DNA of 64,000 bases from Plantago ovata (Eukaryota > Streptophyta > Magnoliopsida > Lamiales > Plantaginaceae): NCBI GenBank assembly GCA_028274465.1, contig CM051457.1, forward strand, positions 96,037,982 to 96,101,981, written 5' to 3'. Of the stretch, positions 23,153 to 34,252 are shown in pieces (position 1 is the first letter of the stretch; each line of letters begins with the position of its first letter). The notes beneath the pieces were generated by a model. It made no database searches. It was not told the DNA's origin and worked only from the letters and a program-made list of their open reading frames with translations. The translations under genes were made by a program, and so were the position numbers.

Positions 23153-23350
23153 CTCATCCGTTTTTTAGATTGTTTACGTTTACTTTTGGAACGGTTTTTT
23201 AGGAGGCTGGTATGATGAGTGTAGTGTTTGGTTTAGTGGCCGGACCCACAATAAAGTTGTGAGATAGAAACTTACCAAAAAAGGAAACGTAAACAATCTA
23301 AAAAAACGGACGAAAAAGGAATACGTAAACAATCTAAAAAACCAGATGAG
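23153..23350. mobile_element. Stowaway-type MITE with TA target duplication
   Basis: A 198 bp element has inverted ends 'ctcatccgttttttagattg' and its near-complement 'caatctaaaaaaccagatgag', flanked by TA on both sides. A second copy of the terminal motif (about 23295-23325) sits just inside the right end, so that end is duplicated. It lies inside a TAG microsatellite. Confidence 0.8.
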
Positions 23351-24030
23351 TAGTAGTAGTATTAGTAAGTTGTAGTAGTATAGTAGTAGTAGTATTAGTA
23401 TGTTGTAGTAGCTGTAGTAGTAGTAAGTAGTTGTTCAATATACTTTTAGTTTCTGGGTGTTTGATTTGATTTTGAGGAATTTGGATGTACTTTATAGTTT
23501 AGGAGTCATAATTATTATATTGTCCATATTGTTTATATAATTATCCATGTTTATAATCATATGTCCCATGCTTTTATAAATTATTACCATGTTCCTTATA
23601 TTATGTCTTATATTCTTGTTTTATATGTCATATGTTCTTATATTTTGATTTTTAGTGTATCTTGATGTTGTTCTGATTATTATTGTCCATGTTTTTTTAG
23701 ATAATTGTCTATGTTCCTTACAATATTACCTATGTTTGTGTTTTTGTTTTTGTTAGAGGATGCCGAGGAAAGGACATAGCATGTAGAAGTAAGGGTGATG
23801 GAAGTTGATGACGATTATCTTGCTACGACTAATGTGTCTTATGCTAGTAACATATCAATGACCGAGAAGTAAAGATCATAGGTTACTTGTGGAAGAACAT
23901 AGGGTATTTGTTCAAGAACATAGATGGTAAATGGTAGAACATAGATTGCTAAAATAGTATTTAGTACTTTTGTAACTATGTACAAAAGATTGATTTTAAT
24001 TCCATATTTTTGCTTACTTTGATCCAAATT

Positions 24031-24351
24031 CGTAGTAAAGGTTTAGCGACGGATCATATCATCCGTCGCGAATTTTTTTTTTTTGTTTTTTTTTGTTTTC
24101 TTTTTCCTTTCTAAATAACGAGCCTGGTCAACCAACATAGCGACGGATGGCGTCATCCGTCGCTTGTTTAGAAACGAATAAAATTCATTCGTCGCTAATA
24201 TGGAGCCGGATTGGGTCTCCATAGACACGAACTGAGTTTAGAGCGCAGTTCGTCCTCATCCGTCGCTAACATTAGCGTTCTGTCGCTAATTTGCTACGGA
24301 GTGGATTCCGTAGCTACTGTTCCGTCGCTAAATTCCTGATTTCTTGTAGTG
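24031..24351. mobile_element. CACTA right end (deletion derivative)
   Basis: The right end reads 'aaattcctgatttcttgtag' then 'tg', the complement of CACTACAAGAA. The body carries many copies of the subterminal motif TAGCGACGGAT in both orientations, as in the CACTA at 55095-60867. The left CACTA terminus is not recognisable, so this is a truncated or heavily deleted copy. A local inverted pair 'ctacggagtggattccgtag' lies near 24294-24313. Confidence 0.75.
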
Positions 24352-24381
24352 AACATTCTTGAGAACATGAGTTATAATTCT

Positions 24382-24677
24382 GAGAACATAGTGAATATCG
24401 CAAAGATCAATTTTTCATGAAATCAATTAAAAAAATAGAACATTCAACAACAGTGAACATATTGGTGAGAACATAGACAATATTGATGTAAACACGGGTC
24501 ATATTGATGAGAACATAATATATATTGCAGAGGTCAATTTTGCATGAAATCAGTTTAAAAAAACAGAGCATTCAAAAATAGTGAGCATATTGGTATGAAC
24601 ATAGACAATATTGGTGAAAACATGGGTCATATTGCTAAGAACATAGTAAATATCGCAGACGTCAATTTTTCATGAGA
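24382..24677. repeat. Tandem repeat, about 127 bp, 2.3 copies
   Basis: Units start near 24382, 24509 and 24637 with 'gaacata.ta.atat.gca' and include 'tcatgaaatca' and 'gggtcatattg'. Non-coding. Confidence 0.8.
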
Positions 24678-24679
24678 TC

Positions 24680-25260
24680 TACATAAATTTAGATGTAGAT
24701 GCCGAATCTGACATCTATTATCACCAGGAACACACACATCATCACCACAAACATGTGTAGATGACAAATCTAAGATCTACCACCAACAAACATCGATTCA
24801 AACTCATATCTACGTAAATCTAGACGCAAACAACTACAACAACGTCGATTTAAACACATAACTAGCATATTCTGTATTAAATCTAGATGCAAACAACTAC
24901 AAAAACGTCGATATATCGAATCGGTCGATCTGCAAGCTAATACACGATGAAAACATGAAATCGACTAATACACGATGAAAACATGAAATCGAATCTCATA
25001 CAACAACTATAACATGAATCGAAGCTCATATAACAACTATAGCATGAATCGAAGCTCATACAATTATAACATGAATCGAATCTCATACAAACTATAACAT
25101 GAAATCAAAATTTATAGAACATGAAATCAACGAACCTTGATGATGATGATGATGACGGTGACGATCGATGATGATGTTGACGATCGACGATGATGATGAC
25201 GGTTGATGATGATGATCGACGATGTTGACGATGATGATCGACGATGAAATCTTGCTTTCC
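24680..25260. repeat. Short tandem repeats and GAT microsatellite
   Basis: At about 24990-25100 a unit of roughly 30-35 bp ('aacatgaatcgaagctcata') repeats four times. At about 25138-25245 GAT/GAC triplets form an imperfect microsatellite. No gene seen. Confidence 0.75.
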
Positions 25261-25491
25261 CTCTTTAGCACAATCGATCTGGGTTTCTGTTTCTGTTTTT
25301 CTTCTGTTTAATATGGTTTATATTGGATCCATATTTCACGACCCGTTTTTTTTACCCAGTTGCTTGTTTTTTGTTGGGTTGGGGGTGTTTTAGAAGCTAG
25401 TAGTTACTTTGGGGTTGTTTTGTAATCAATATAAATTGGTCTCTTTGGTACCTATCTAGAGATGGTCTCTCATGAGACACACTCGAATATT

Positions 25492-26368
25492 AAGGAATTA
25501 ATTGTGTTTATGTAATTACAATTACGTGTTAATTATATTTTAGAATATAATTGTGGTTTGAATAAAAGTATATATTAATTGAATTAATATATGCACATGG
25601 GCAAAATTTAATTAGAGATTAAATTGCTCTAGACTTGTATGCGGGTCCCAAAAGTGGGACCCACCTACCAGTCGAGTGGCGCCGCCGACCAAGGGGGGAA
25701 GGAGCTAGTCTCCTTGTCCCAATCAATCTGGTGGGGCAAGTTTCCTAATTGAGTTATATTTTAATTAGGAATGAACGTAGACATAAATGTTTACTTGTGC
25801 AATAAGAATTAGAATTCTTATTCTTTTTAAAAGTCTAATAGAAGCTTCTCTAGGCTTCTATTTGCTACTATATAAGTAAATGGTTGGGAGAGCTTTATTC
25901 ATTCCTTCTAATAGTCATCATTCTATTCTTTCTAGAAAATAAAGCTCTCTCTCTCTCTCCTTCCTCCCCACACGCGCGCCGCCACCCCTTTCCAAGATAG
26001 TCAAACCTTGAGTTTGACTCGAGAATATCCTAGCATTCTCTCGATAAGCCATACGTTCATCTGTGGATACCGAGGTAGAGGATAATCGAAGCTGGACACT
26101 AATCTTTGTTTTGCAGATATTATAAGAGATGAGTTAGATATCTTCGACTTCACCGAAGGCGAGGATTTTGCTGATTACTACGAGGATCTCATTGATTGGA
26201 ATCCAACATCAAAATCTGTTCTAGTTCTTGCATTCGAATTACTGTTAGTTCTCTAATTAATGTGTTTCAATACGTGTTACATGCGTGATCAAATTAGTAT
26301 GCATGTTAAGAAAATTTAGAAATTCCACTGCACCACCCTAGAGGTAATTCTCACCATATTTTCTTACA
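25492..26368 (+). repeat. 5' LTR (truncated) of a copia element, copy B
   Basis: It matches the 3' half of the LTR family seen at 1-1558 and 44700-46834: 'gcacatgggcaaaa', 'gggtcccaaaagtgggaccc', 'gtggataccgaggt', an acidic frame and the end 'attttcttaca'. It is followed immediately by primer site TGGTATCAGAGC (26370-26381). The upstream half is missing where it meets the Mutator-like end. An acidic frame DIFDFTEGEDFADYYEDLID lies at 26137-26196, and a GTTAGT donor-like site at 26244-26249. Confidence 0.85.
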
Positions 26369-26369
26369 A

Positions 26370-26381
26370 TGGTATCAGAGC
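26370..26381 (+). other. Primer-binding site (initiator Met tRNA)
   Basis: TGGTATCAGAGC starts two bases after the LTR end and matches the complement of the 3' end of plant initiator methionine tRNA. It identifies the LTR as a 5' LTR in plus orientation. Confidence 0.9.
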
Positions 26382-27816
26382 GCATGCTGATTGATTATGT
26401 ATATACATGTATTTTGTTTGATTGATTAGTGTATGTGGATACAATTGATTCTATGTTAATTCGATTTATAGAAAAGTTTTGTTTTTTTAGTAAATTTTGA
26501 ATTTATTCTTTTTCAAAAAAAAATAAATTAAATTATTATTTATAATCGAAAAGGGGTGGTAGCCCACTTCCACCCACCGCCTGCGAGTCGAAGGCGTTCT
26601 CCCGCCCCGATTAAATTTTTTATAATATGGACTTTGACCTGAAAATTGAATTTTGAAAATTTAAAGTTGCATTATATATTTTGAATATATATTGTACTTA
26701 TTTGTAATTAGTATTAACTAGAGGTATTAAGAATTAATTAGTATTAAGTTGAAGGGGCTAATTTCAATTTATCAATTTATTATTTATTGCAAATAGGTCC
26801 TTCTACTTTTGAAAATCATACTTAAGCCCTCCAAGTTTCAAAATTTTTAAATAAGCCCTCAAGGTTTTTGAAAATAGCTACAAGGTCCCTATAATTTTCA
26901 AAATTTCAATCTAGTCCAAAATTTTCAGATTTCTACATAGAAATTATAAGTATGGGATTATAATTTTCATAATAAAGTTATGAAGTCTTTTGTTATACAC
27001 ATAGGCTAATGTTTGTTTGTATGTTTGTATTCTCTATGTGCCATTGTATGTCAATGCATGTTTAAATACCACGCATGTTATATTTTTATTTTATGTTCGA
27101 CTGGATTGCATGCGAGGGTAGACAGCGCCCTCTTATTTGTCGGACCGCATATTGTATGTTGGGTAGGCGGCGCCCATTATATGCTTGACCGCTTTTTAGA
27201 AATAAGAAAGGATAGGCGGCATCCATTATGTGTAGACCGCTCATGCATGTTGGATAGGCGGCGCCCTTATTTGTAGATAACTGAGTAAACTACCCTCATA
27301 GCTAAATCCCCATACAATATAAGTCTCAAAATATATATACTTTAGATATATTTTGACAATGCCTTCCATAAGGGAATTATAGTTGAACTTTTTCTATCCT
27401 ACAATGTTTTGCCCGCGCATTCATTCTGGTGATAGTCATCGTCACTCTATAATTTTGCTTATGGTTGTGACTTTCTTGAATTACATGATCGCAACAAGAC
27501 TTGTAATGTAAGGGCATCAGGTTAAATTAGATTTAACCAACCAAGAGTTGCATGTGCAATTGGATAGTCCTACCAATCATGTTGTGTTATGCAACCAACC
27601 CACGTTAGAGTATAGAATAGTAGTGATGTGGGTCTTGGCCACTAAAGTAACTGTTTGACATTACTCGTATGTATTTGTTTTGGGGCAATGTGAAAATAGT
27701 GAGAGTTAAATAGCTAAAGGTCCTTGTTATTTAGTTTGTTGATTGTGTTTTAGAAATCTTATTTCAACTGTTGATTTATTATTTCCGTTTATATATTTCT
27801 CCCTAGGAAAACAGAA
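26382..27816 (+). other. Long untranslated leader of copia copy B
   Basis: About 1.4 kb lies between the primer site and the gag start. Around 27100-27290 a motif of the form 'ggataggcggcgcccatta' then 'gaccgc' repeats about four times. A possible 3' splice site 'tatttctccctag' ends at 27806, 10 bp before the gag ATG. No protein is recognised in the leader. Confidence 0.55.
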
Positions 27817-28975
27817 ATGGCTGTAGCGTCCTTGCTCACTGCAAACTTAGAGTTGCAAAAGCTGACAGGACGAAACTACAAGGATTGGATCCGTGACATT
27901 CGTAAGGTGCTGAGGCAAAAAGGGTTGAGTATTTGTTAGACGAACCAATCCCACAACCACCGAGTGAGTCTACATCTGCGACTTATGATATTTTCTATGA
28001 AACATCGGTGAAAAGTGCTAGATTTGTGGAGCAAGTATTACTGAATGCAATGTTTGATGATTTTGTTAGACCTTGTCTCAACATGGAACCATATGAGATT
28101 ATAAAATATCTCTCCTCGTCTTTGGATGGACCAAAATTGTGTGAGGGTTCGAAGTTATCAAGATAATGGCTATTCGTAAGGTTCATACATGCGACATGTT
28201 ACCCGAGAAAGCAAAGGAGTTCATAGAACTTTTTTATCAACTTACGAACTACGGACTCGAGTTAGAAGCGAAGGCTTCAGTTATCTTGATTAGTGAGAAA
28301 TTGTTGAATTCGATTCCTAAACCCAAAGTGGGACCAGTATACTCGCCAATTGTTCACGATTCACCTTCGATTAACAAAAGGTCGAAGAAGGCTATGAAGC
28401 ACAAACACAATCGTGAAATTGTGAGGCAATTTATATAGATCCATGTAGAAGCATGTCTTCATTGCACACAAATAGGGCACTGGAAGAGAGATTGCCCGCT
28501 AATACTAGCGGAAGGAGCTTCGACGCAACCGACATCTAGCTCAGGTATGTTTGTTATTGAAACAAACATGACTACTATAGACTCCAATTGTTGGGAATTA
28601 GATACAGATTGTGGCTCACACATTTGTAATAATGTACAGGAGCTAACTGATTCAAGGCTAGTCAAGTAAGGGGAAATCGATCTACGCGTTGGGACTGGAG
28701 CATCCGTTGCTGCCAAGCGTGTTGGAAGATATAAGATAGATTTACCCTCAGGACATAGATTAGAACTTGATAATGTTTATTATGTTCCTTCAATTGTCCG
28801 AAATATTATTTCCATTCCGTTGTTAGACAATTTGGGTTATTCCTTTCATTTTGCTAATAATACTTGTTATTTCTCGCATCATGATGCTTTGTATGGAAAG
28901 GATCATCTAATGAATGGTTTATATTTATTGCAAAGTAGTCGACAAATATTTAACATCGAAGACGGCTTGTGCAAA
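27817..28975 (+). pseudogene. gag: copia gag and protease part (copy B)
   Basis: The ATG at 27817 begins MAVASLLTANLELQKLTGRN, a copia gag start, and breaks after about 40 codons. Further frames give 'FLLDEPIPQPP'-type text, capsid remnants, a zinc knuckle (CLHCTQIGHWKRDC, about 28453-28494), and a protease-like segment ('WELDTDCGSHICNN', 'VYYVPSIVRNIISI'). The expected DSG of the protease reads D-T-D-C-G. Reading stops in the pre-integrase region at about 28975, where gypsy sequence begins. Integrase and RT are absent. Confidence 0.8.
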
Positions 28976-30020
28976 CATTCTTCCTCATGACAAGGTATAC
29001 CATGATATTACTCTTACTATTCAGCATATTCAATTTACATTGGATGTTGTGCATGTATTACCTGGATTGGAGGTCGAGTTAGTATTGGGGATGTCGTGGT
29101 TAGCTGGTATTGGTGAGGTAAAATTTGATTTTGGCCACCATGTTATGATGCTACAATGTCGAGGGAGGAATTTTGAGTTGAAGGGAGTTGGGTACCAGGG
29201 AGTTCGAACATGTGCTTATGAGCCACTACCAGTGTTTCCGAATTCTGATGGTGATAACGATGAGGACGACCTGGATGAGGAAGACGGGGACCATGAAGTT
29301 GAGGATCGTCAATGCACCTAAGTGAAGAGGAAGATTGAAGATTTCCAGTTAAGCACCAAAGATACGAGCAATCTGGTCAGTGGATTTTGTCAATCTTCGA
29401 GGTCCCAAGTTGGTATCTCGGTATGGACTTTCAAGGAAGGGAAACTTTCGCAAGAGACCCTCGGTTTACACAGAAGAAGTATCTGATAGTTCATTCGACA
29501 GAGTTTCGGAGGACAGCTTGAATTGGGAGGATGTTCATTCCAATGTTGTTGCACCTGAAGAACATATCGCCGCAAGGGACTCTGAGATGGATGTTTACGA
29601 GCTCACACCGGCCGAATGGGAATTACTGCATAGGAAGAGACATGAACCTTGAGGAAAAGGTTCGTTTTAAGGGGGTGGTGATGTTAGGAACTCGATTTCA
29701 TCGTCTTCCTATTTTGTTTATTTTAGACGCCGTCGTATTGACGTAAAAGGATCCATGCTTTCGAGGTGTTTTTCTGCACAGCGTAGTCGACCAGGAGGTA
29801 GTAGTTGTTCTTGTGCAACGATTGTCTTCGCCCACGCCAGGTTATTGCTATTCTTTTGTAGTAGACCTCGGTGGTTATTTGTGCTTTATTATTTGTTATT
29901 CTATCTGCCGATCGTGAATATAAGTAGGGTTTTAGTAACATTAGGCCTTTTATCTATTTTCATAGGATTGGGCTTTTCGGGAGCTATCATTTACGAAGTT
30001 TAAGGAAGCCCGACCAAGGC
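28976..30020 (+). mobile_element. Ty3/gypsy remnant: protease end, 3' internal end and LTR
   Basis: A frame at 28914-29321 holds the end of a gypsy-type retropepsin (VVHVLPGLEVELVLGMSWLA) and an acidic tail. The next frame (29380-29652) is an unrecognised gypsy 3' polyprotein end. A polypurine tract 'ttttaagggggtggtga' (about 29665-29681) precedes an LTR-like start 'tgttaggaactc' at 29682. RT, RNase H and integrase have been deleted. The LTR end is not certain; it merges near 30020 with 'tggtttcagagcc', a degenerate primer-site-like stretch. Confidence 0.65.
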
Positions 30021-30054
30021 TGGTTTCAGAGCCCTCGGTCATTGGTACATATTC

Positions 30055-30510
30055 CATGATGGAGTCCTCCGCCGGATGGAGTCTTTAAGGTGAACTATGA
30101 TGCAGCTGTGAGCCATACGCTTAAGGGGTCGAGTGCTGGGGTTGTCATTCGGGATAGTGGATGAGGAGTGCTTGCATGGAGGCGAGCCTTCTTCCCTTTT
30201 ATTAGATGTCCCTTAATAGCATAAGCGTTAGCAGTGAAGACGGCGGTGCAGTTGGCACGAGATATGCAATTGACTTCTATGAATGTTGACAGAGATTAAT
30301 TATTTGAATTTAGTAAATCAATTGTGGTCCACTCAGCCATCTCTTACTGTGTGTGGGTATATAATAGAAGAAGTAAAACAGTTTGTCTCGTCGTTTCAGA
30401 GTGTCACATTTAGTTTTGTAAAGCGAGAGTGTAAATGTGTAATATACTGGCCCATACGTTAGCAAAGCATGTGACTGCGCACTCAGGTTTATCGATTCTC
30501 CCTTTGGAAT
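30055..30510 (+). pseudogene. LINE-type RNase H remnant
   Basis: Translated fragments read 'DGVFKVNYDAAVSHT', 'SAGVVIRDSG', 'GVLAWRRAFFP' and 'VTFSFVKRECK', the layout of the C-terminal RNase H of plant LINEs (compare the end of the LINE at 8825-11868). Several stops and frame changes show long decay. Confidence 0.7.
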
Positions 30511-30825
30511 TTTTTTTTTAATAATTGAACGATTACAAAACTAGTAATAAACTATAAATAATCCCGCACTTGGCGAGAATTGAACCTATGACCTCTAGTG
30601 TCATGACACCTCAGCCTAATCAATTGACTTAGACCTCGTTAATTGGTAAAACAGAAATAGAGATAATTGATCCCTTTGGGAATCTCTCATGTAAGTTGAC
30701 CATTTATTTAATATAAGGTTTTTTTTTTTAAAAAAAAAAATAAGAAAAAAAAGCAATATTTTAATGACTGATGTTAACAACCGAGAAATGTTTAACAACC
30801 TGCAACAACCGTGAACCGTTTCTAA

Positions 30826-31030
30826 TTATTTAACAACATTCCTACATACGCACCAACCTGTTAACAATATTCCCACGTAACAACAGATCAAGTTGATGTT
30901 GAAGAATAAATACAAATGAAGTAAAATTTAGTAGTACTATTTAACAACATTCCCACATAACGACCAACTTGCTAAAACCATTCCCACATAACAACTAGAC
31001 TGATCGAGTTGATTTTGTTTTTTTTTACAG
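30826..31030. repeat. Tandem duplication, about 122 bp
   Basis: Two units carry 'tttaacaacattcc.acata', 'ttcccac.taacaac' and '.tc.agttgat'. A 38 bp piece of the first unit (30888-30925) recurs exactly at 31291-31328. Confidence 0.7.
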
Positions 31031-31290
31031 AAGAACGATAACAATTAAACTAAATCAAAAGCCAAAAAAGGCACAATCTCTGCAGGTAGACGATCCAAAA
31101 ATCCTCCTTCTGATTCTAGTGTATAACCCAAACTTGCCATCTTGTCCCACATTCGTTGCCACTTCTCTGAATGAGGCTAAACTTGGCTTCCCAAGGCATT
31201 CTTAGCAACTCTTGACACTCATGAACTTTGTCTTGCAGTTGTGGAGGGGTAGCAGAATTTCCGTTCACCATGTTCCAAGTGTTCTCTGAA
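31031..31290 (-). pseudogene. RNase H-like fragment of a LINE (minus strand)
   Basis: The minus-strand translation includes 'ENTWNMVNGNSATPPQLQDK' followed by 'CQELL', 'PWEAKFSLIQRSGNE' and, further on, 'FWIVYLQRLCLFW'. This resembles the last part of RNase H domains of plant non-LTR elements. It lies between two exact copies of a 38 bp direct repeat. Short and stop-containing; the assignment is tentative. Confidence 0.4.
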
Positions 31291-31360
31291 TCAAGTTGAT
31301 GTTGAAGAATAAATACAAATGAAGTAAAGTCCCTATTATTTTTTTATACTTGGGTTTTTA

Positions 31361-31618
31361 CTTTTCTTTGCTCCGTTTTATTTCAATTACTCGATCCTAA
31401 TAACAACAAAGACTTAATTTATAAAACTATATATTAAGAAAATATAGTATCGCTAAATTTATAGTATTATTTCATTAATTATCTTTTTGGTATGATTTAG
31501 GATTTGTGGAAAAGTTTTTTTGCCGTTTCAAAAAAAAAAAAAAGATTTGTGGGAAATCAAACGGAACTAAAATAAATTAACAAAATAAACGTAAATAAAT
31601 AAATCGAACGGAGAGAGT
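31361..31618. mobile_element. Stowaway-like MITE
   Basis: The right end '..aaatcgaacggagagag' is followed by TA, and the left end contains 'gctccgttttatttcaatta' after a TA. The inverted ends carry the CTCCGTT core typical of Stowaway elements. The interior is AT-rich and the left terminus is degenerate. Confidence 0.65.
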
Positions 31619-31854
31619 ATATTAACTAATATTGTTGGGACCAAAGAATTTTGTTAATTTAGATAGTTTTGTTAATTTAGCGAGATATTTTATAATTGAT
31701 AAATTAATAATTTATTAATTTAAAGAGGTTTTAAGGTATATGTATAATTGGGCTTTAAAATTTAAAGTTCGATAAACTAGTTACATTCAAACAACATTTA
31801 AAGGGTTACAAAATATTGAGTTGTTTTTACAACCACTAAACATGACTTCGAAAA

Positions 31855-32016
31855 TCCACGATGTGATGCGGAAATAATAAGAGTATTACTGCAAATAAAG
31901 TCATCCTAAAAGTTTGAAAGGCTTTTGAGTTGATCATCCACCATGTGATGCGGAAATAATAAGAGTATTACCGCAAATAAAGTCATCGTAAAATTTTGAA
32001 AGGCTTTGAGTTGATC
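31855..32016. repeat. Tandem repeat, two 81 bp units
   Basis: Units at 31855-31935 and 31936-32016 begin 'atccac.atgtgatgcggaa' and differ at only a few bases. Confidence 0.9.
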
Positions 32017-32121
32017 ATTCTTCTCCAGAAATTTTTTTTTGAAAGTTTTATATGCTATATTAATCTTGCAGTCTCATTTTGGAGAATGCGTATTTTACAA
32101 GATGTAATTGCAAATTCTTTC

Positions 32122-34252
32122 TTTTTTTTGAAACGAAAGATAGTTTTATTCATTCCATAGCAAAGATGCTCGTACAACTCACTACAAACAGTTCGCAAAG
32201 AACCTCAAACAACAAAAATGAGACCTAAACAGAGATCTAACCGACCCAAAAACTGCTGCAAAGTATTATATACACGGAAATCCTATGAACTTTTTACAAA
32301 ATTCATGATGTTTTTTATCATCATAGCAACGTCCAAACACCCGTGACACAGTTTCTTTCAGAATAACATTCAGATTCTTCTCCTTTTACTGGAATATTCA
32401 GAGATTTCTTTCTATCCAAATGTTGTAGATCAATTCAGTAAAGAATGCTTTAAACAGTCTGCTTTTGACACTCTTCCCCTTAGTAAACCGACAGACAAAC
32501 TCAATCACTGCTTCCCAATCTGTAGGTCTCTCATTTATCCCATACCAAGAAAGTAATCCAAACCACATTTTCTTAGTTTCAGAACAGTGGACAAGAAGAT
32601 GATTTTGGTCTTCATTATCTTCCTTGCAGAAAATGCAGATGGGATCAATTGATGCATCAAATCTTTGCATTCTATCCTTTGTGGCTAATCTTTTCCTTAG
32701 AGCCAACCATAAACAAAATCTTGCTCTTGGACTAGCTTTGTTATTGAGAACAGCTTTTTTCCAAGGCACATTTTCAGCTACAAGCCGGATGATACTGTAA
32801 GCAAGATTAGCATCAAAATTGGAGCCCTCCATTAAAGTATCCCAATGACCAGAGGAGATAATCAGTTCCCTTCCCTTAAGAACTTTTTTCATGGTGAAAG
32901 AAGCATCAGCTGGAATTGTCATGCTCTTCACTGTGTTACTTTTAATATAGTAAGCATGTAACCATTTGACCCACAGTTTGTCACTTTTCTTGTTGATAGC
33001 CCAAAGAATTTTCAGAAAAACAACCTTATTGCTTGTTGGCATGTGCTCAATACTAAGTCCCCCTTCACTGTTTGGCCTGCAAATGTAATCCCACGCAACA
33101 TGACTCTTATTGCTTGCCTCTACAGATCCTGTCCACAAAATTTTTCTACAGATACTCTCAATTGCTGCTCCAATAATATTGCACATCATATATCACACTT
33201 TTAATTAGTTGCAGTCGACCTCCATAGCTCAATAAACGTGAGGTCTAGTGGGTAATTTTTGCCGTTATTTTTTTCAGGAGTGGTTGAAATTGAATGATAG
33301 ATAATCTCTTACCATTCAGTGGCACGCCCAAGTAACGAAACGGCAACTGACCCTCCTACATCTGGCTGATTTCCAAGATACTTCTTCTAACAACTTGTTT
33401 GACTCCTGCAAAGTATACTTCGCCTTTTCTTTTGTTTGCCACCAAACCAGAGGTACTACTGAACCTTTCAAACACATCTAGCAAAGCCTTTGTTGATTTC
33501 AGATCTCCTTTACAGAAGAGAAGTAGATCTTCCGCAAACACAAGGTGGGTAATGCCAAATGGTGCACATTTAGGATGAAACCGGAATTGGACATCATCCT
33601 TAAGCCCCTTTCATGAGTCGTCCAAGATATTCCATACAGATTACAAACAGAAAAGGGGAGATAGGATCTCCTTGTCGAAGTCCTTTCCTCCCTTTAAAAG
33701 GTTCCGTCAATGTACCATTCAAACAAATCTGGTAGGATACAGTTGTCAGCCCCTCCATTACCCATTTAACAAACAAAGCAGGGAAACCCATAGCCCGAAG
33801 AAGTTGATCTACAAAGCTCCATTGTATTGAATCGTATGCTTTTTGTAAAACCATTTTCAGCATACATCGAGCAGATATACGACTTCTTTCATATCCCTTA
33901 ATAATCTCTTGTGCCAAAAGAGTGTTATATATCGTGGATGTAACGCCCTGGAACAAACGCTGATTGCTCTTCTCCAATAAGCTGCTGAATTACTTTGCTC
34001 AATCTATTCGTCAAGATTTTCGAAATCTGCTTATAGAGCACATTGCAACAAGCAATGGGTCTATAATCTTTGACAGTATTGGAATTTTGACTCTTGGGTA
34101 TCAAAGTGATTAGAGTTGCATTGATACTCTTCAACATTTTTCCCGTGGCAAAGCAATCCTTTATAGCCATCACAATCTCTGGTCCAATGATATGCCAGGA
34201 ACTCTTGTAGAATCGTGCAGTAAAACCATCTACCCCGGACCTTCAAATGACC
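32122..34252 (-). mobile_element. 5'-truncated LINE with 16 bp target duplication
   Basis: The element is bracketed by perfect copies of aattgcaaattctttc (32106-32121 and 34253-34268). The minus-strand 3' end has a short poly(A). The body starts within RT, as expected for incomplete reverse transcription. The coding region is broken in several places. Confidence 0.92.
32398..34252 (-). pseudogene. LINE reverse transcriptase and zf-RVT, broken
   Basis: In minus order the pieces are 'ATLITLIPKSQN...VKDYRPIACCNVLYK', 'EEQSAFVPGRYIHDI', 'LQKAYDSIQWSFVDQLLRAM', 'KGLRQGDPISPFLFVICMEY', then MFAEDLLLFCKGD, and after a gap 'GGLSIEHMPTSNK' and the zinc-binding 'RARFCLWLALRKRLATKDRM...CIFCKEDNEDQNHLLVHC'. 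The active-site box reads F-A-E-D instead of F-A-D-D. At least three frame breaks and a gap near 33190-33350 make it inactive. No endonuclease or RNase H is present. Confidence 0.85.

Larger units (their letters stand above)
15862..25481. mobile_element. Probable Mutator-like element with long TIRs, containing a host gene fragment
   Basis: The left end (15862 to about 16060) and the reverse complement of the right end (about 25250 to 25481) share the outer block 'gtctcat.agagacc.tctct' and then 'agagacc' and 'ccagatc' landmarks, consistent with diverged TIRs of about 200 bp. Between them lie a copia element (16070-21904), an ARP6-like gene fragment (21925-22340), tandem repeats, a MITE and a CACTA end. 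Without the copia insertion the element would be about 3.8 kb. I could not find a clean 9 bp target duplication, so the boundaries are inferred. Confidence 0.5.

Noticed and set aside
28976-29660. Endogenous pararetrovirus
   Set aside because: The protease piece, polypurine tract and LTR-like start fit a Ty3/gypsy remnant, and no movement or coat protein motif is seen.
30550-30640. tRNA gene or tRNA-derived SINE (minus strand 'ggttcaattctcgcc')
   Set aside because: A B-box-like stretch is present, but no convincing A box, cloverleaf or SINE tail can be drawn.
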